Origin: Bordetella parapertussis
GTDB lineage: Bacteria; Pseudomonadota; Gammaproteobacteria; Burkholderiales; SG8-41
Length of the DNA stretch: 64,000 nucleotides
Reading direction: 5' to 3'
Assembly: GCA_945906815.1 (NCBI GenBank)
Contig: CAMDRT010000001.1
Location: 124,001 to 188,000 of the forward strand
Shown here piece after piece: positions 53,591-62,787 of the stretch. Position 1 is the first letter of the stretch. Each line of letters opens with the position of its first letter. The position numbers and the translations under genes were made by a program. Under the pieces are notes generated by a model. It saw only the letters and a program-made list of their open reading frames with translations. It had not been told where the DNA came from and did not search any database.

Positions 53591-56500
53591 GCCTCCAGCC
53601 GCATAAACTTTCCAGGTTTGTCCGGATTGGGGAGGAACCACGCGGGATTGCCGTCCTGATCGCGCCCGAGACGTGCGCCGGGTGCCGGCGGCGCATTCGG
53701 ATCCAGCGCTACGCTGCGGTTGGCAGGGCGGCGGCCCGGGATGAAGCCGCCTTCCTGAAGTTCAACCAGGCTTTCCTTGAACGCCTTCGTAATATGGGCA
53801 AAGTCCGCCTCGGTGTGGGCGGTAGTAAAAAAACACGGAAAGCCGTCGTAGAGATGCACGCCGCGATCCCGCATCATGAAGCACAGCAGATCACCGAAGG
53901 GCTGGTCGCTTTCCCAGACGGCGCGCCACAGCGAGGAAAAGGTTGTCACCTTGATCGGTGCGTTGACCCGGGCCGCGAACGCGTTCAGGTCGGCGACGAA
54001 GTGTGCTGTACGCTGATTCAGGTTGCGCTGCAGTTCGGGTCCCTGCTGCTTCAGATAAGTGAGCACCGCGTGCGCCGCCGCCAGGGCCAGCGGATGGCGC
54101 ACGAAGGTACCGGCAAAGTAGGTCACTCCCACCGGTGGCGTCGAGTCGTCGCCGTATTGCCAGAAGCCGCCGTCCAGCGCGTCCATGAATTTTGCCTTGC
54201 CTGCGACCACGCCGATCGGCAGCCCGCCCCCGATAACCTTGCCGTACGAGGCGAGGTCTGCCTGGAGACCGAAAAATTCCTGCGCGCCACCGGGGCAACT
54301 GCGAAAACCAGTCACCACTTCATCGAAGATGTAAAGGGAACCGGATTGCTCGGTGAGCGCGCGCAGCTCGTGCAGGAACTCGCGCGGCTGGAAATCGGGG
54401 CGGCGGCTTTGTACCGGCTCCACCATGATGGCCGCCAGTTCGTCGGCGCGAGACTTGAGAATTTCCAGCGACTGCGGCGTGCCATAGTCGAGTACCAGCA
54501 CATTCTGCGTAGCCGACGGCATGATGCCCGGCGCAGCCGGAACGGAGCGCAGTTTGCGGGTGCCGCGCACGATGACTTCGTCGAATATGCCGTGGTAGGA
54601 ACCGCTGAAGATGGCAATCAGGTTGCGTCCGGTCACTGTGCGGGCAACGCGCATGCAGCCCATCACTGCCTCGGAACCGGTATTGCAGAACGCGGCACGC
54701 TCGAAACCCGTCATGTCACAAATCTGCTGCGCTACGATAGCCTGCAACGGGTGTTGCGGGCCGGTTTCGAATCCCCTCTCCATCTGCGCCTGCAGCGCCT
54801 TGATGACAAATTCGGGTTGCCAGCCGAACATACAGGGTCCGAAGCCGCAGAGGACATCGACGTACTCGTTGCCGTCGATGTCCCACAAGTGCGAGCCTTT
54901 GGAGCGGTCGACTACGATCGGATAGACCAGTTCCTTGATCGCCGGTTTGAAGCCTGTGACCGCCCGCGGGTCGGCCATGATCCGCCGGTTGTCCTGGGTG
55001 AATTTTTTCGATCCTTGGGTCTTCGCGTTGTAGCGGCGGATGAAGGCATCCAGTCGGGTGCGTTGGACTGGCGTCAGGCTTTCGGTAGTCTGCGCTTGTA
55101 TGCGGGCGATCGCACCGAAGGCTTTTTTGACATCGTACTGGACTGGCCCGCTTGCTGTCTCTTCGTCCTGCGCTGCGGGCGCCCCCCCGAGCGGATCTAT
55201 AGCAAGGGTACGGGGCAGGACGGGCGTAGCTACGATGGCGGCAGGGCTCGCGGCGGAAGGTGCCAGCGGCGCGCCGCCTAACAGTGCCAGCTGCTGCGCC
55301 ATAAGCTGAAGTTGGGTATCGACGACCTGCTTCAAATAACTCGAGGGCGCGCCGGCGACCGCCGCGGAGTGCGCGATGCGCTGAGCTGCGGGCGATGCTG
55401 CCACGGCAGGCGGCACTGCGGCAGCCGCTGCGGCTTCGGGAGGTATCTGACCGTCCATATAGGCGGCCAGCTTGTCGAGGTTGGGGAAATCCTGCATCAA
55501 CTGCCGGAAGGTAACCTTAATCCCGAACGTTTTCTGCAACTGCAACGCGACCTGCGTCAGCGCGAGCGAGTCGAGGCCGAGTTCGAGGAAGGTGGCCGCG
55601 CTCTCCACGTCATCCATCTCGACGCCGGATACTTCCTCGAACATCACGCGCAGCCGGGAGAGCAGGCGCCCCTTGCGGTCGGTAACGGAAGCGGAGGTAG
55701 CGGTCGGGTTCATCGAAGGCACCTCGGGGATTAGAGGATACGAGAGCGCAGCGGGGAAAGCGGCGGCCTCGACGCTGGCAGTGAGGGCGTCGGCAACGGG
55801 CAGCGCCGGCACTGTGACCGGTGCGCCGGCGAGGGGCTCGACCCAGTAGCGCTGGCGCTCGAACGGATAGGTGGGCAGGGGTATCCGGCGGCGCCGCTGA
55901 TCGCCTGAAAAGGCTGTCCAGTCTATCGCTACGCCGGCGCTCCATACCTGACCCACGCTCTGCAGCAGGGCATCCCATTCGTTCTCGGGCGCATCGCAGA
56001 GCGAGGCAATGACTACGGGTTTGAGCGATGCCGCCTGCTGCCGCGCCAGTGTGCCCAGGGTCGCGCGCGGACCCACTTCAAGCAGCAGCCATGCTTTATT
56101 CTCGAGTAGCGTGCGCACCGCGGGCGCGAAACGCACGGTCTGCCGCAATTGTTGCGTCCAGTACTGTGGGTCGAGCGCCTGCTCGGGCGTCATCCAGGTG
56201 CCGGTGACCGTTGACACCACAGGGATCGCGGGCGTGGACAGTTTGATACGCCTGAGCACTTCGCCAAACGGCGCGAGTACCGGGTCCATCATGGCGGAGT
56301 GGAATGCGTGTGAAGTCTGTAGCAGGCGGCAAGCAATACCTTCGCCTTCGAGTGTCGCCTGTAATGCGATCACTTCTTCGGTGGGCCCTGCGGCGACCGC
56401 GAGTTGCGGGCCGTTGTCCGATGCGATCACCAAATTCGTGGTGAGCCGTTCCGCGAGTTTGAGCGCTGGCAGACGCACCGACAGCATCGACCCGCGCGGC

Positions 56501-59500
56501 AGGTCCTGCATCAGCCGGCCGCGCGTCGCGACCAGGCGCAGCGCGTCTTCCAGTGAGAATACGCCGGCCAGCGTCGCGGCCACGAATTCCCCGACGCTAT
56601 GCCCGATGAGCGCGGTGGGATGCACGCCGAGGCCGAGCCACAGTTGCGCCAGCGCGTATTCGATGGTGAACAGCGCCGGTTGTGTAAGGGACGTCGCCTG
56701 CAGCGCTGCGCTCGCGGCGTCGGCATCTGCAGTCTCGTAGAGCGCCGCGCGCAGATCGAATCCGGCGTGCGCTTTAAGCACTTCGGCGCAATGGTCCACG
56801 ATCGCGCGGAACACCGCGTCGTCACGGTACAGCGTCTGGCCCATGGCCACGTACTGGGCACCCTGACCGGGAAACATGAACGCCACCTGCGGCGCTGCGC
56901 TGCCTGCCGCGCGGGTGGTTACCCGCAGCACATCGCCCGCCCGCAGCAGCGCGAGCGCATTCTGCGTATCGCTGACCACCAGCGCACGGCGGTGCGCGTA
57001 GGCCTTGCGGCCTACTTGCAGCGTGTAGGCTGCGTCGGCGAGATTGATTTGGGGATGCGCTTCGAGATGCCCGGCAAGATTTGCCGTCGCACGCTCCAGT
57101 GCTGCAGCAGAGCGGGCGGAGAGTACTAGCAACTGGTGCGGCCGCGACGGGCTGGAGAGCTCGGGCTGTGGCGCCTCTTCGAGCACTACGTGGGCATTGG
57201 TGCCACCGACGCCGAAGGAACTGACGCCTGCGCGGCGCACGGTCGCTCCCAAAGGCCAGTCGGTGAGTCGCTCGGCGACAAAGAATGGGCTGTTCGCCAG
57301 GTCGAGTTTCGGATTTGGAGATTCAAAGTGCAAGCTGGGAGGAATGCGCTTATTGTGTAGCGCCAGCGCGGTCTTGATGACGCCGGCGACACCGGCCGCC
57401 GCAACCAGGTGGCCGACATTGCTCTTGAGCGAACCGATTCCACAAAACTGCTGGTCCTCGGTATGTCGCCGGAACGCCTGTGTCAGCGCTTCTATCTCAA
57501 TCGGATCGCCGAGCGGCGTTGCCGTGCCGTGCGTCTCAATATAGGAGATCGACCGCGCGTCAACGCCCGCGTTTTCCTGCGCCATTGCGATTACGGCTGT
57601 CTGCCCGTCGACGCTGGGAGCGGTGAAGCTCGCGCGGCGCCCGCCATCATTGTTGCTCGCCGCGCCACGAATAACGGCATAGATAGTATCGCCCGCAGCC
57701 TGCGCGTCCTCGATACGGCGCAACAGCACGACGCCCGCTCCGTCGCTGAACACGGTACCGGTCGCTTTCGCATCAAAGCTCCGTGTGTGCCCATCGACGG
57801 ACAGCATTCCACCTTCCTGGTAAACGTATCCGCTCGCGGGCGGGCAGGTCATTGAGGCCCCGCCGGCTAGCGCCATGTCGCTTTCTCCGCTGCGCAGGCT
57901 CTGCACCGCTTGGCAGATCGCCACCAGCGAGGTCGAGCAGGCTGTATGCACGCTGATCGCGGGGCCGGTGAGGTCGAGCTTATGGGCGACGCGGGTGGCG
58001 ATGAAATCCTTTTCATTCAGGATCAGCGTGTGCAGCGCGCCTGTTCGCTCGATGAGGTCAGGGCGGGTTGCGAGATGCTTGGTGAGGTAGGTGTTTCCGT
58101 ACATCCCGGCGAACACGGCGATGGCCCCATGGTACGAAGCGGGCGGATAGCCCGCATGCTCGAGAGCTTCCCAGGAGATTTCAAGGAATATCCGCTGCTG
58201 CGGATCCATCATCTCGGCTTCCTTGGGCGTGATCCCGAAGAAGCCAGCATCGAACTGGTCAAAGCCATCGAGTACACCGCGTACTCTCACATAGGCTGGG
58301 TCGCTGCGCTCCACCGTACTGACGCTGCTGTGCAGATCGCCTTCGCTAAAGTTGCGCAACGACTCGATGCCGCCACAAAGGTTGGCCCAGAATGTTTCGA
58401 TATCGCCAGCACCCGGGAAGCGGCCGGCCATGCCAACGATGGCGATGCCGCCGCGTGCGGCAGTCCCGTTTCGGCGTGCGGCTTGGCGCTGGTGACGGCT
58501 GGGTTCGGTGTGGCCGCCGTCGAGGAAGCGCGCTAGTTCTAGTGCAGTTGGGCCTTGGAAAAAACGCGCTACCGGGATGTCCAGGCTGTGGCGTTCACGC
58601 AGCAGTGAAAGGGCGCGGATGGACAACAGCGATGTGCCGCCGAGATGGAAAAAATTGTCACCAATGCCGACCGGCTCGACTTCGAGTAGTTCGACGAAGG
58701 TAGCGCAGATGTGCGCTTCGGCCGCGGTGCGCGGTGCTACGTAGGATTGTTCCAGTTCGGGTCTATCCCGCGACAGCGCTGGCAGGGCGTGCTGGTCGAT
58801 CTTGCCGTTTGCGGTGAGCGGTAGGTTCGTGATGTTCACAAAACGTGTGGGGAGCATGTACTCGGGAAGCACCGTGGCCAGATGTTCGCGCAGCGCCGAC
58901 GGCGCGGGCGCTGGTCCATTCTGCGGCACTACATAGGCGATCAGCCGTTTCTCGCCTTTGTCGTCGCGGGCTACCACCACCGCCGAACGCACGCTCGGAT
59001 GGCGCGCAAGTTGCGACTGGATTTCCCCGAGTTCGATGCGAAAGCCGCGAATTTTCACCTGCTGGTCGATGCGACCGAGATACTCGATGTTCCCGTCCGC
59101 TCGTGCGCGCGCCAGATCGCCGCTACGGTAAAGCCGGTCGCCGGCGCGCCATGGGCTGTCGATGAATTTTTCCGCGCTCAACTCGGGTCGTTGGAGATAG
59201 CCGCGCGCCACACCCGCGCCGCCGACATAGATTTCACCCGCAGTGCCCGTTGCGACTGGCCGCTGTTCCGGGTCGAGAATGTAGAACCCTAGGTCGGGAA
59301 TGGGCTCACCGATGACGCTGCCCACGTCCGTGTCGAGGTCTGCGAGTAAGAGAGGACGGTAGGTAACATGCACTGTGGTTTCGGTGATGCCGTACATGTT
59401 AATGAGTTGCGGCTTGCGGTCGCCATGTCGCGTCATCCACGGGCGTAAGCTTTGAAATTCTAGGGCCTCGCCACCGAAGATCACGTAGCGCAAAGCCAGA

Positions 59501-60363
59501 TCGCGCTGCGCTGCTTTTTCTTCGGCTCGCATCAGCATCTGAAATGCCGAGGGCGTCTGATTCAGAACGGTAACGCGTTCACGTACCAGCAGTTCATAAA
59601 ATCTTTCAGGTGAGCGGCTAAGATCGTAGGGTATGACCACCAGTCGTCCACCGTGCAACAGGGCCCCCCATAGTTCCCAGACGGTGAAATCGAAGGCAAT
59701 CGAGTGGAACAACGTCCAGACGTCCTGCGCCGTGAAGCCGAACCAGGCGTCCGTCGCTGAGAACAGCCGCACTACATTACGGTGCTCGATCAGGCAGCCC
59801 TTGGGTTTACCTGTGGATCCCGAGGTGTAGATTACGTACGCAAGACCTTCCGGCCGCGTGCCGCTCGCGGGATTGGTGTCCGGTTGTGCGGACAACGCCA
59901 TCGCGTTGTCGATGCACAGCACCAGCGCCTTCGCGGCGGGCAGCCTTTCCTGCATTGCACGATCCGTCAGGATCAGCGCAACGCCTGAGTCGCTGATCAT
60001 GAAGTCTATGCGCTCGGTGGGATAAGCGGGATCAATCGGCAGGTAGGCAGCGCCGGCCTTAAGGATGCCGAGCACGCCGACTACCATATCAAGGGAGCGC
60101 TCAACGTACAGTGCCACCAGTGCCTCGGCGCCGATGCCCTGGGCACGCACGGCGTGCGCCAGCTGATTCGCGCGCCGGTTGAGTTCTCCGTACGTCATTG
60201 AGGCGCCTTCGCAAGTCAGCGCGATGGCGTTAGGCGTGCGGCGGACCTGCTCTTCAAAGATCTCGTGCAGACAGCGTTTTACCGCGAACGACTTCCGGGC
60301 ATGCGCGCGAGCCACTAGCGCATTCGATTGGGACTCAGTTAACGGGTGTTCGCTGGCTGGCAT
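53587..60363 (-). CDS. NRPS-PKS hybrid with aminotransferase: A-PCP-KS-AT-ACP-AMT
   Basis: 2258 residues. A domain about 30-530, hand-read code D-F-W-N-I-G-M-V-H-K, the known threonine code; no upstream C domain, so it is a loading module. PCP Ser578. KS about 640-1063 with Cys809 (HTACSTS), His945 and His985. AT about 1160-1440 with Ser1256 (GHSVGE) and HAFH 1352-1355, a malonyl-specific pattern. No KR, DH or ER. ACP Ser1599. An Ala/Pro linker then leads to a class III PLP aminotransferase, about 1780-2210, with Lys2042 in SYGKVIGGG and D2014 in FDEVVTGFR. The AMT would turn the beta-keto group into a beta-amine, as in iturin/mycosubtilin synthetases. Confidence 0.93.
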   Translation of the reverse strand: MPASEHPLTESQSNALVARAHARKSFAVKRCLHEIFEEQVRRTPNAIALTCEGASMTYGELNRRANQLAHAVRAQGIGAEALVALYVERSLDMVVGVLGILKAGAAYLPIDPAYPTERIDFMISDSGVALILTDRAMQERLPAAKALVLCIDNAMALSAQPDTNPASGTRPEGLAYVIYTSGSTGKPKGCLIEHRNVVRLFSATDAWFGFTAQDVWTLFHSIAFDFTVWELWGALLHGGRLVVIPYDLSRSPERFYELLVRERVTVLNQTPSAFQMLMRAEEKAAQRDLALRYVIFGGEALEFQSLRPWMTRHGDRKPQLINMYGITETTVHVTYRPLLLADLDTDVGSVIGEPIPDLGFYILDPEQRPVATGTAGEIYVGGAGVARGYLQRPELSAEKFIDSPWRAGDRLYRSGDLARARADGNIEYLGRIDQQVKIRGFRIELGEIQSQLARHPSVRSAVVVARDDKGEKRLIAYVVPQNGPAPAPSALREHLATVLPEYMLPTRFVNITNLPLTANGKIDQHALPALSRDRPELEQSYVAPRTAAEAHICATFVELLEVEPVGIGDNFFHLGGTSLLSIRALSLLRERHSLDIPVARFFQGPTALELARFLDGGHTEPSRHQRQAARRNGTAARGGIAIVGMAGRFPGAGDIETFWANLCGGIESLRNFSEGDLHSSVSTVERSDPAYVRVRGVLDGFDQFDAGFFGITPKEAEMMDPQQRIFLEISWEALEHAGYPPASYHGAIAVFAGMYGNTYLTKHLATRPDLIERTGALHTLILNEKDFIATRVAHKLDLTGPAISVHTACSTSLVAICQAVQSLRSGESDMALAGGASMTCPPASGYVYQEGGMLSVDGHTRSFDAKATGTVFSDGAGVVLLRRIEDAQAAGDTIYAVIRGAASNNDGGRRASFTAPSVDGQTAVIAMAQENAGVDARSISYIETHGTATPLGDPIEIEALTQAFRRHTEDQQFCGIGSLKSNVGHLVAAAGVAGVIKTALALHNKRIPPSLHFESPNPKLDLANSPFFVAERLTDWPLGATVRRAGVSSFGVGGTNAHVVLEEAPQPELSSPSRPHQLLVLSARSAAALERATANLAGHLEAHPQINLADAAYTLQVGRKAYAHRRALVVSDTQNALALLRAGDVLRVTTRAAGSAAPQVAFMFPGQGAQYVAMGQTLYRDDAVFRAIVDHCAEVLKAHAGFDLRAALYETADADAASAALQATSLTQPALFTIEYALAQLWLGLGVHPTALIGHSVGEFVAATLAGVFSLEDALRLVATRGRLMQDLPRGSMLSVRLPALKLAERLTTNLVIASDNGPQLAVAAGPTEEVIALQATLEGEGIACRLLQTSHAFHSAMMDPVLAPFGEVLRRIKLSTPAIPVVSTVTGTWMTPEQALDPQYWTQQLRQTVRFAPAVRTLLENKAWLLLEVGPRATLGTLARQQAASLKPVVIASLCDAPENEWDALLQSVGQVWSAGVAIDWTAFSGDQRRRRIPLPTYPFERQRYWVEPLAGAPVTVPALPVADALTASVEAAAFPAALSYPLIPEVPSMNPTATSASVTDRKGRLLSRLRVMFEEVSGVEMDDVESAATFLELGLDSLALTQVALQLQKTFGIKVTFRQLMQDFPNLDKLAAYMDGQIPPEAAAAAAVPPAVAASPAAQRIAHSAAVAGAPSSYLKQVVDTQLQLMAQQLALLGGAPLAPSAASPAAIVATPVLPRTLAIDPLGGAPAAQDEETASGPVQYDVKKAFGAIARIQAQTTESLTPVQRTRLDAFIRRYNAKTQGSKKFTQDNRRIMADPRAVTGFKPAIKELVYPIVVDRSKGSHLWDIDGNEYVDVLCGFGPCMFGWQPEFVIKALQAQMERGFETGPQHPLQAIVAQQICDMTGFERAAFCNTGSEAVMGCMRVARTVTGRNLIAIFSGSYHGIFDEVIVRGTRKLRSVPAAPGIMPSATQNVLVLDYGTPQSLEILKSRADELAAIMVEPVQSRRPDFQPREFLHELRALTEQSGSLYIFDEVVTGFRSCPGGAQEFFGLQADLASYGKVIGGGLPIGVVAGKAKFMDALDGGFWQYGDDSTPPVGVTYFAGTFVRHPLALAAAHAVLTYLKQQGPELQRNLNQRTAHFVADLNAFAARVNAPIKVTTFSSLWRAVWESDQPFGDLLCFMMRDRGVHLYDGFPCFFTTAHTEADFAHITKAFKESLVELQEGGFIPGRRPANRSVALDPNAPPAPGARLGRDQDGNPAWFLPNPDKPGKFMRLEA

Positions 60364-60366
60364 GCT

Positions 60367-61164
60367 TTAACTCGTTCGTCTATGCACCAGCGTAAGCGGC
60401 GTCGTTTGCGTGGCCGTACGCGTTGGACCTGGGATTATAGGTGGCTCTAACACCAATGATTTCGTGACGACGGCGGCGACGAATCCGGGGCTGGGCGCAA
60501 AGCTATGCACCGTCCATTCGTTATCGTTTACAGCGATGCCGTCAGTACTGAGAATGCGGGCGGGAGCGCCTGGCGCAAGTGAAACGTCGAAGCGATGCAG
60601 CGGGTGGGAGAGCCCGTCACCGAGTGCCTTGACGAAGGCTTCTTTGCGTGTCCAGCAATTGAAAAAGCCCAGCGGCCTATCGCACACCTCGAGGGCGCGA
60701 TAGGCCTGATTCTCACGGCGGGAAAAAAAACGTGCAGCAATGTCATCGGCATCGCAGAGCACGCGAACAGCCTCCACATCGATGCCGATGTCGCGACGGT
60801 GCGTGAAGGCGTATACCGCGACATCTTCGCAGTGGGATAGGTTGAAGTGCAATTCCGAGTCCGCGTGTCTTCCCGCGAGCACAGGTTTGCCGTGCGCGCC
60901 GTAATCCAGCTCGACCGATTCAGGGCGCACACCCAGCCTTGCTGCCAGTAACTGACGCAGCCGCGCGCGCGCAACAATAAAGCGGCGGCGCTCGCGATCG
61001 AACGCAAAACGACGCGCCCGTTGTCGCTCCGTAGCGCAGAGCAGCGCCACCGCTGCGCCAAGCGCCGCTGCGTCCACGTCCAGCCACGCTGTCATGACCT
61101 CAAATGCGTCGTCCCGGACAGAGGCATCTGTTCTGTAGAACTGTGGCACTAGCGGACCACCCAC
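60367..61164 (-). CDS. Sfp-type 4'-phosphopantetheinyl transferase
   Basis: 265 residues from a GTG at 61164 that has no good ribosome site; other starts (for example GTG 61149) are possible. The PPTase domain shows GKPVLAG, FNLSHCEDVAVYAF, GIDVEAV (Mg-binding Asp/Glu) and FNCWTRKEAFVKALGDGL, the core motif with the catalytic Glu-Lys pair. It would convert the apo carrier domains of the two synthetases to holo form. It starts the operon: its stop is three bases from the start of the hybrid synthetase gene. Confidence 0.93.
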   Translation of the reverse strand: MGGPLVPQFYRTDASVRDDAFEVMTAWLDVDAAALGAAVALLCATERQRARRFAFDRERRRFIVARARLRQLLAARLGVRPESVELDYGAHGKPVLAGRHADSELHFNLSHCEDVAVYAFTHRRDIGIDVEAVRVLCDADDIAARFFSRRENQAYRALEVCDRPLGFFNCWTRKEAFVKALGDGLSHPLHRFDVSLAPGAPARILSTDGIAVNDNEWTVHSFAPSPGFVAAVVTKSLVLEPPIIPGPTRTATQTTPLTLVHRRTS

Positions 61165-61329
61165 TGACAGTTTGACTGATATCCCTCATCATTCAAGGGC
61201 CGGTTTTGCCTGCGCAAGGTTAGGCCATACGTTTACAGCATATTAGCTTAGATCGCGCAGTATTTCATAGGCGTGCGCTCGCGGCTAATGCGGTGCGGGG
61301 TCGCGAATCCGCGAGGCGGCACCGATAAT

Positions 61330-62028
61330 TCAGCGATAGCCTGCGGCGGCCAGTGATTCGAGACTGAGATCCGTGCCGGCCATATACTGGATGCGGATTG
61401 GGATGGTCGTAACCACTGGCACCGGTTCCCGCCATGCGTAGTACTTATCCAGTACCGCCGGCACGTAGAGCTGGGTTTCGCGATAAGGCGGGATACGCTG
61501 ACCATAGTGGAGCACCGCTTTTTCTCCCGCATTGTAGGCCGCGAGTACCAGATCGAGGCGATTGTCGAAGAGCCCCATCAGATCGCTGAGATAGCGTGTG
61601 CCTGCCTTGATATTGACCGCCGGCGAAAGCTTTGGATTGGGTACGCCGTAGCGCGCCGCGGTAGCTGGCATTAACTGCATCAATCCGATCGCGCCCTTGG
61701 GCGAGAGTGCCGCAGGCTTGTACGCAGATTCCACTGAAATCACCGCATGCACCAGTGCGGGATCAAGCGCAGCTTCCCGTGCAGCACCTTCGATAAGTTT
61801 AGCGTATGGCCTTTGCGCAAGCTGGGCGGACGACGGATTATGCCCGTCGACGGGTGGCGGGTTAACCGCCTTTGCGGTAAGTCGATAGGTCTCGGGTTTC
61901 TCGACGTGGAACCGGTATTCGGAAGAGGTAAGGGGGGGCAATCCTGCGGCGAGTCCGCCCGCGCACGGGCTACCCGCAGCGAGCAAGATCAGCAACCGGA
62001 GGATGACGCGGGAGCTTGAGCGGCGCAT
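61330..62028 (-). CDS. Secreted lytic transglycosylase (SLT domain)
   Basis: 232 residues: signal peptide (LLILLAAGSPCAGGLAAG region), a short N-terminal section, then a Slt-type domain with the catalytic Glu in VISVESAYKPAALS, PKGAIGLMQLMPATA and AAYNAGEKAV. It cuts peptidoglycan strands with 1,6-anhydro-MurNAc products in the periplasm, and in EPS loci may make room for envelope machinery. It is read towards the PPTase with a 165-base gap. Start at ATG 62028. Confidence 0.92.
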   Translation of the reverse strand: MRRSSSRVILRLLILLAAGSPCAGGLAAGLPPLTSSEYRFHVEKPETYRLTAKAVNPPPVDGHNPSSAQLAQRPYAKLIEGAAREAALDPALVHAVISVESAYKPAALSPKGAIGLMQLMPATAARYGVPNPKLSPAVNIKAGTRYLSDLMGLFDNRLDLVLAAYNAGEKAVLHYGQRIPPYRETQLYVPAVLDKYYAWREPVPVVTTIPIRIQYMAGTDLSLESLAAAGYR

Positions 62029-62787
62029 TTAAACTTTCAGAATTCCATGTTTTGTATCAGAGAATCCAGTTCGGCCGTGTGACTGCGAAACTTTAACATG
62101 CTGTATAGCCCAAGTGGAAAAAGCGGCTGATACAGTCCCGAACGAGAGTATTTTCCATCTATCGATTTGTTGCGTAAGTAATTGATTTAATGTAAAAAAT
62201 AATATGCAGAAGATTGTAATTCACGCAACTTAAAATCAGGCGGACCCTGGCAGTCGCCGCTTAACGTCGGGCGGGCAGTGGACTGTGTGCAGCTCATCGA
62301 ATTTTCTGATGGCGGCATGGATTCAGGACAGCATCTGCAGTCATCAATTGCAGCCCGGTGCACTGACACTTTTTTACAAACAATTTACAGATGCTGAGCG
62401 GCGCTTGGAAGCGTTCGGTGTACGCTAGATTCATGTATCGGTATCAAGTGAAATTTCGTGATCTGCAGAGGGGAAACGCGCAACGCGAATGGCGCTCTAT
62501 TGCACAGAAGATGTCACGAATCGTATGTGACAGATCACACGCTCGATACCAAGGTATCGATACCAAAGGCCCTGTTGATTAGCGATGTATGCGCGCATCA
62601 TTCATGTCGTAGAAAAGGAATTAAATGCCTGTGCACGCACAGGTCGAATCTAATAGGGCAGGTTGATTTAACGGTGATGAAAATGGCAACAGTGCTCAAT
62701 ACCAATGCGGTAGATAGCTACGGATGCAGCACGCAAGCGGCGATGTTGCATGGGCATCGGATCATCTGCACTAAGGTAGAAAAAATA
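62029..62787. other. Intergenic region with no supported gene; palindromes and AT-rich DNA
   Basis: This 759-base stretch lies between the divergent transglycosylase and PEP-CTERM genes. Short open frames in it (for example 62391-62582) have no recognisable protein and are not annotated. The first 200 bases are AT-rich, suitable for promoters of the transglycosylase gene. The 62526-62643 part contains three palindromes. No riboswitch pattern was recognised. Confidence 0.7.
62526..62643. repeat. Cluster of three palindromes upstream of the PEP-CTERM gene
   Basis: TGTGA-caga-TCACA (62526-62539), TCGATACC-aa-GGTATCGA (62543-62560) and CCTGTGC-ac-GCACAGG (62628-62643) are all perfect inverted repeats. 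They lie 145-262 bases before the PEP-CTERM ATG and could be operators or hairpins. Confidence 0.6.

Noticed and set aside
62220..62280. Sigma54 (-24/-12) promoter candidate TGGCAG...CGCTT
   Set aside because: The distance between the GG and a GC element is eight rather than ten bases.
62526..62539. CRP/cAMP receptor site TGTGA-TCACA
   Set aside because: The spacer between half-sites is four bases; CRP and FNR need TGA-N6-TCA geometry, so this is only listed as a palindrome.
62391..62582. 63-residue open frame in the gap before the PEP-CTERM gene
   Set aside because: No family resemblance and no ribosome site, and it overlaps the palindromes.
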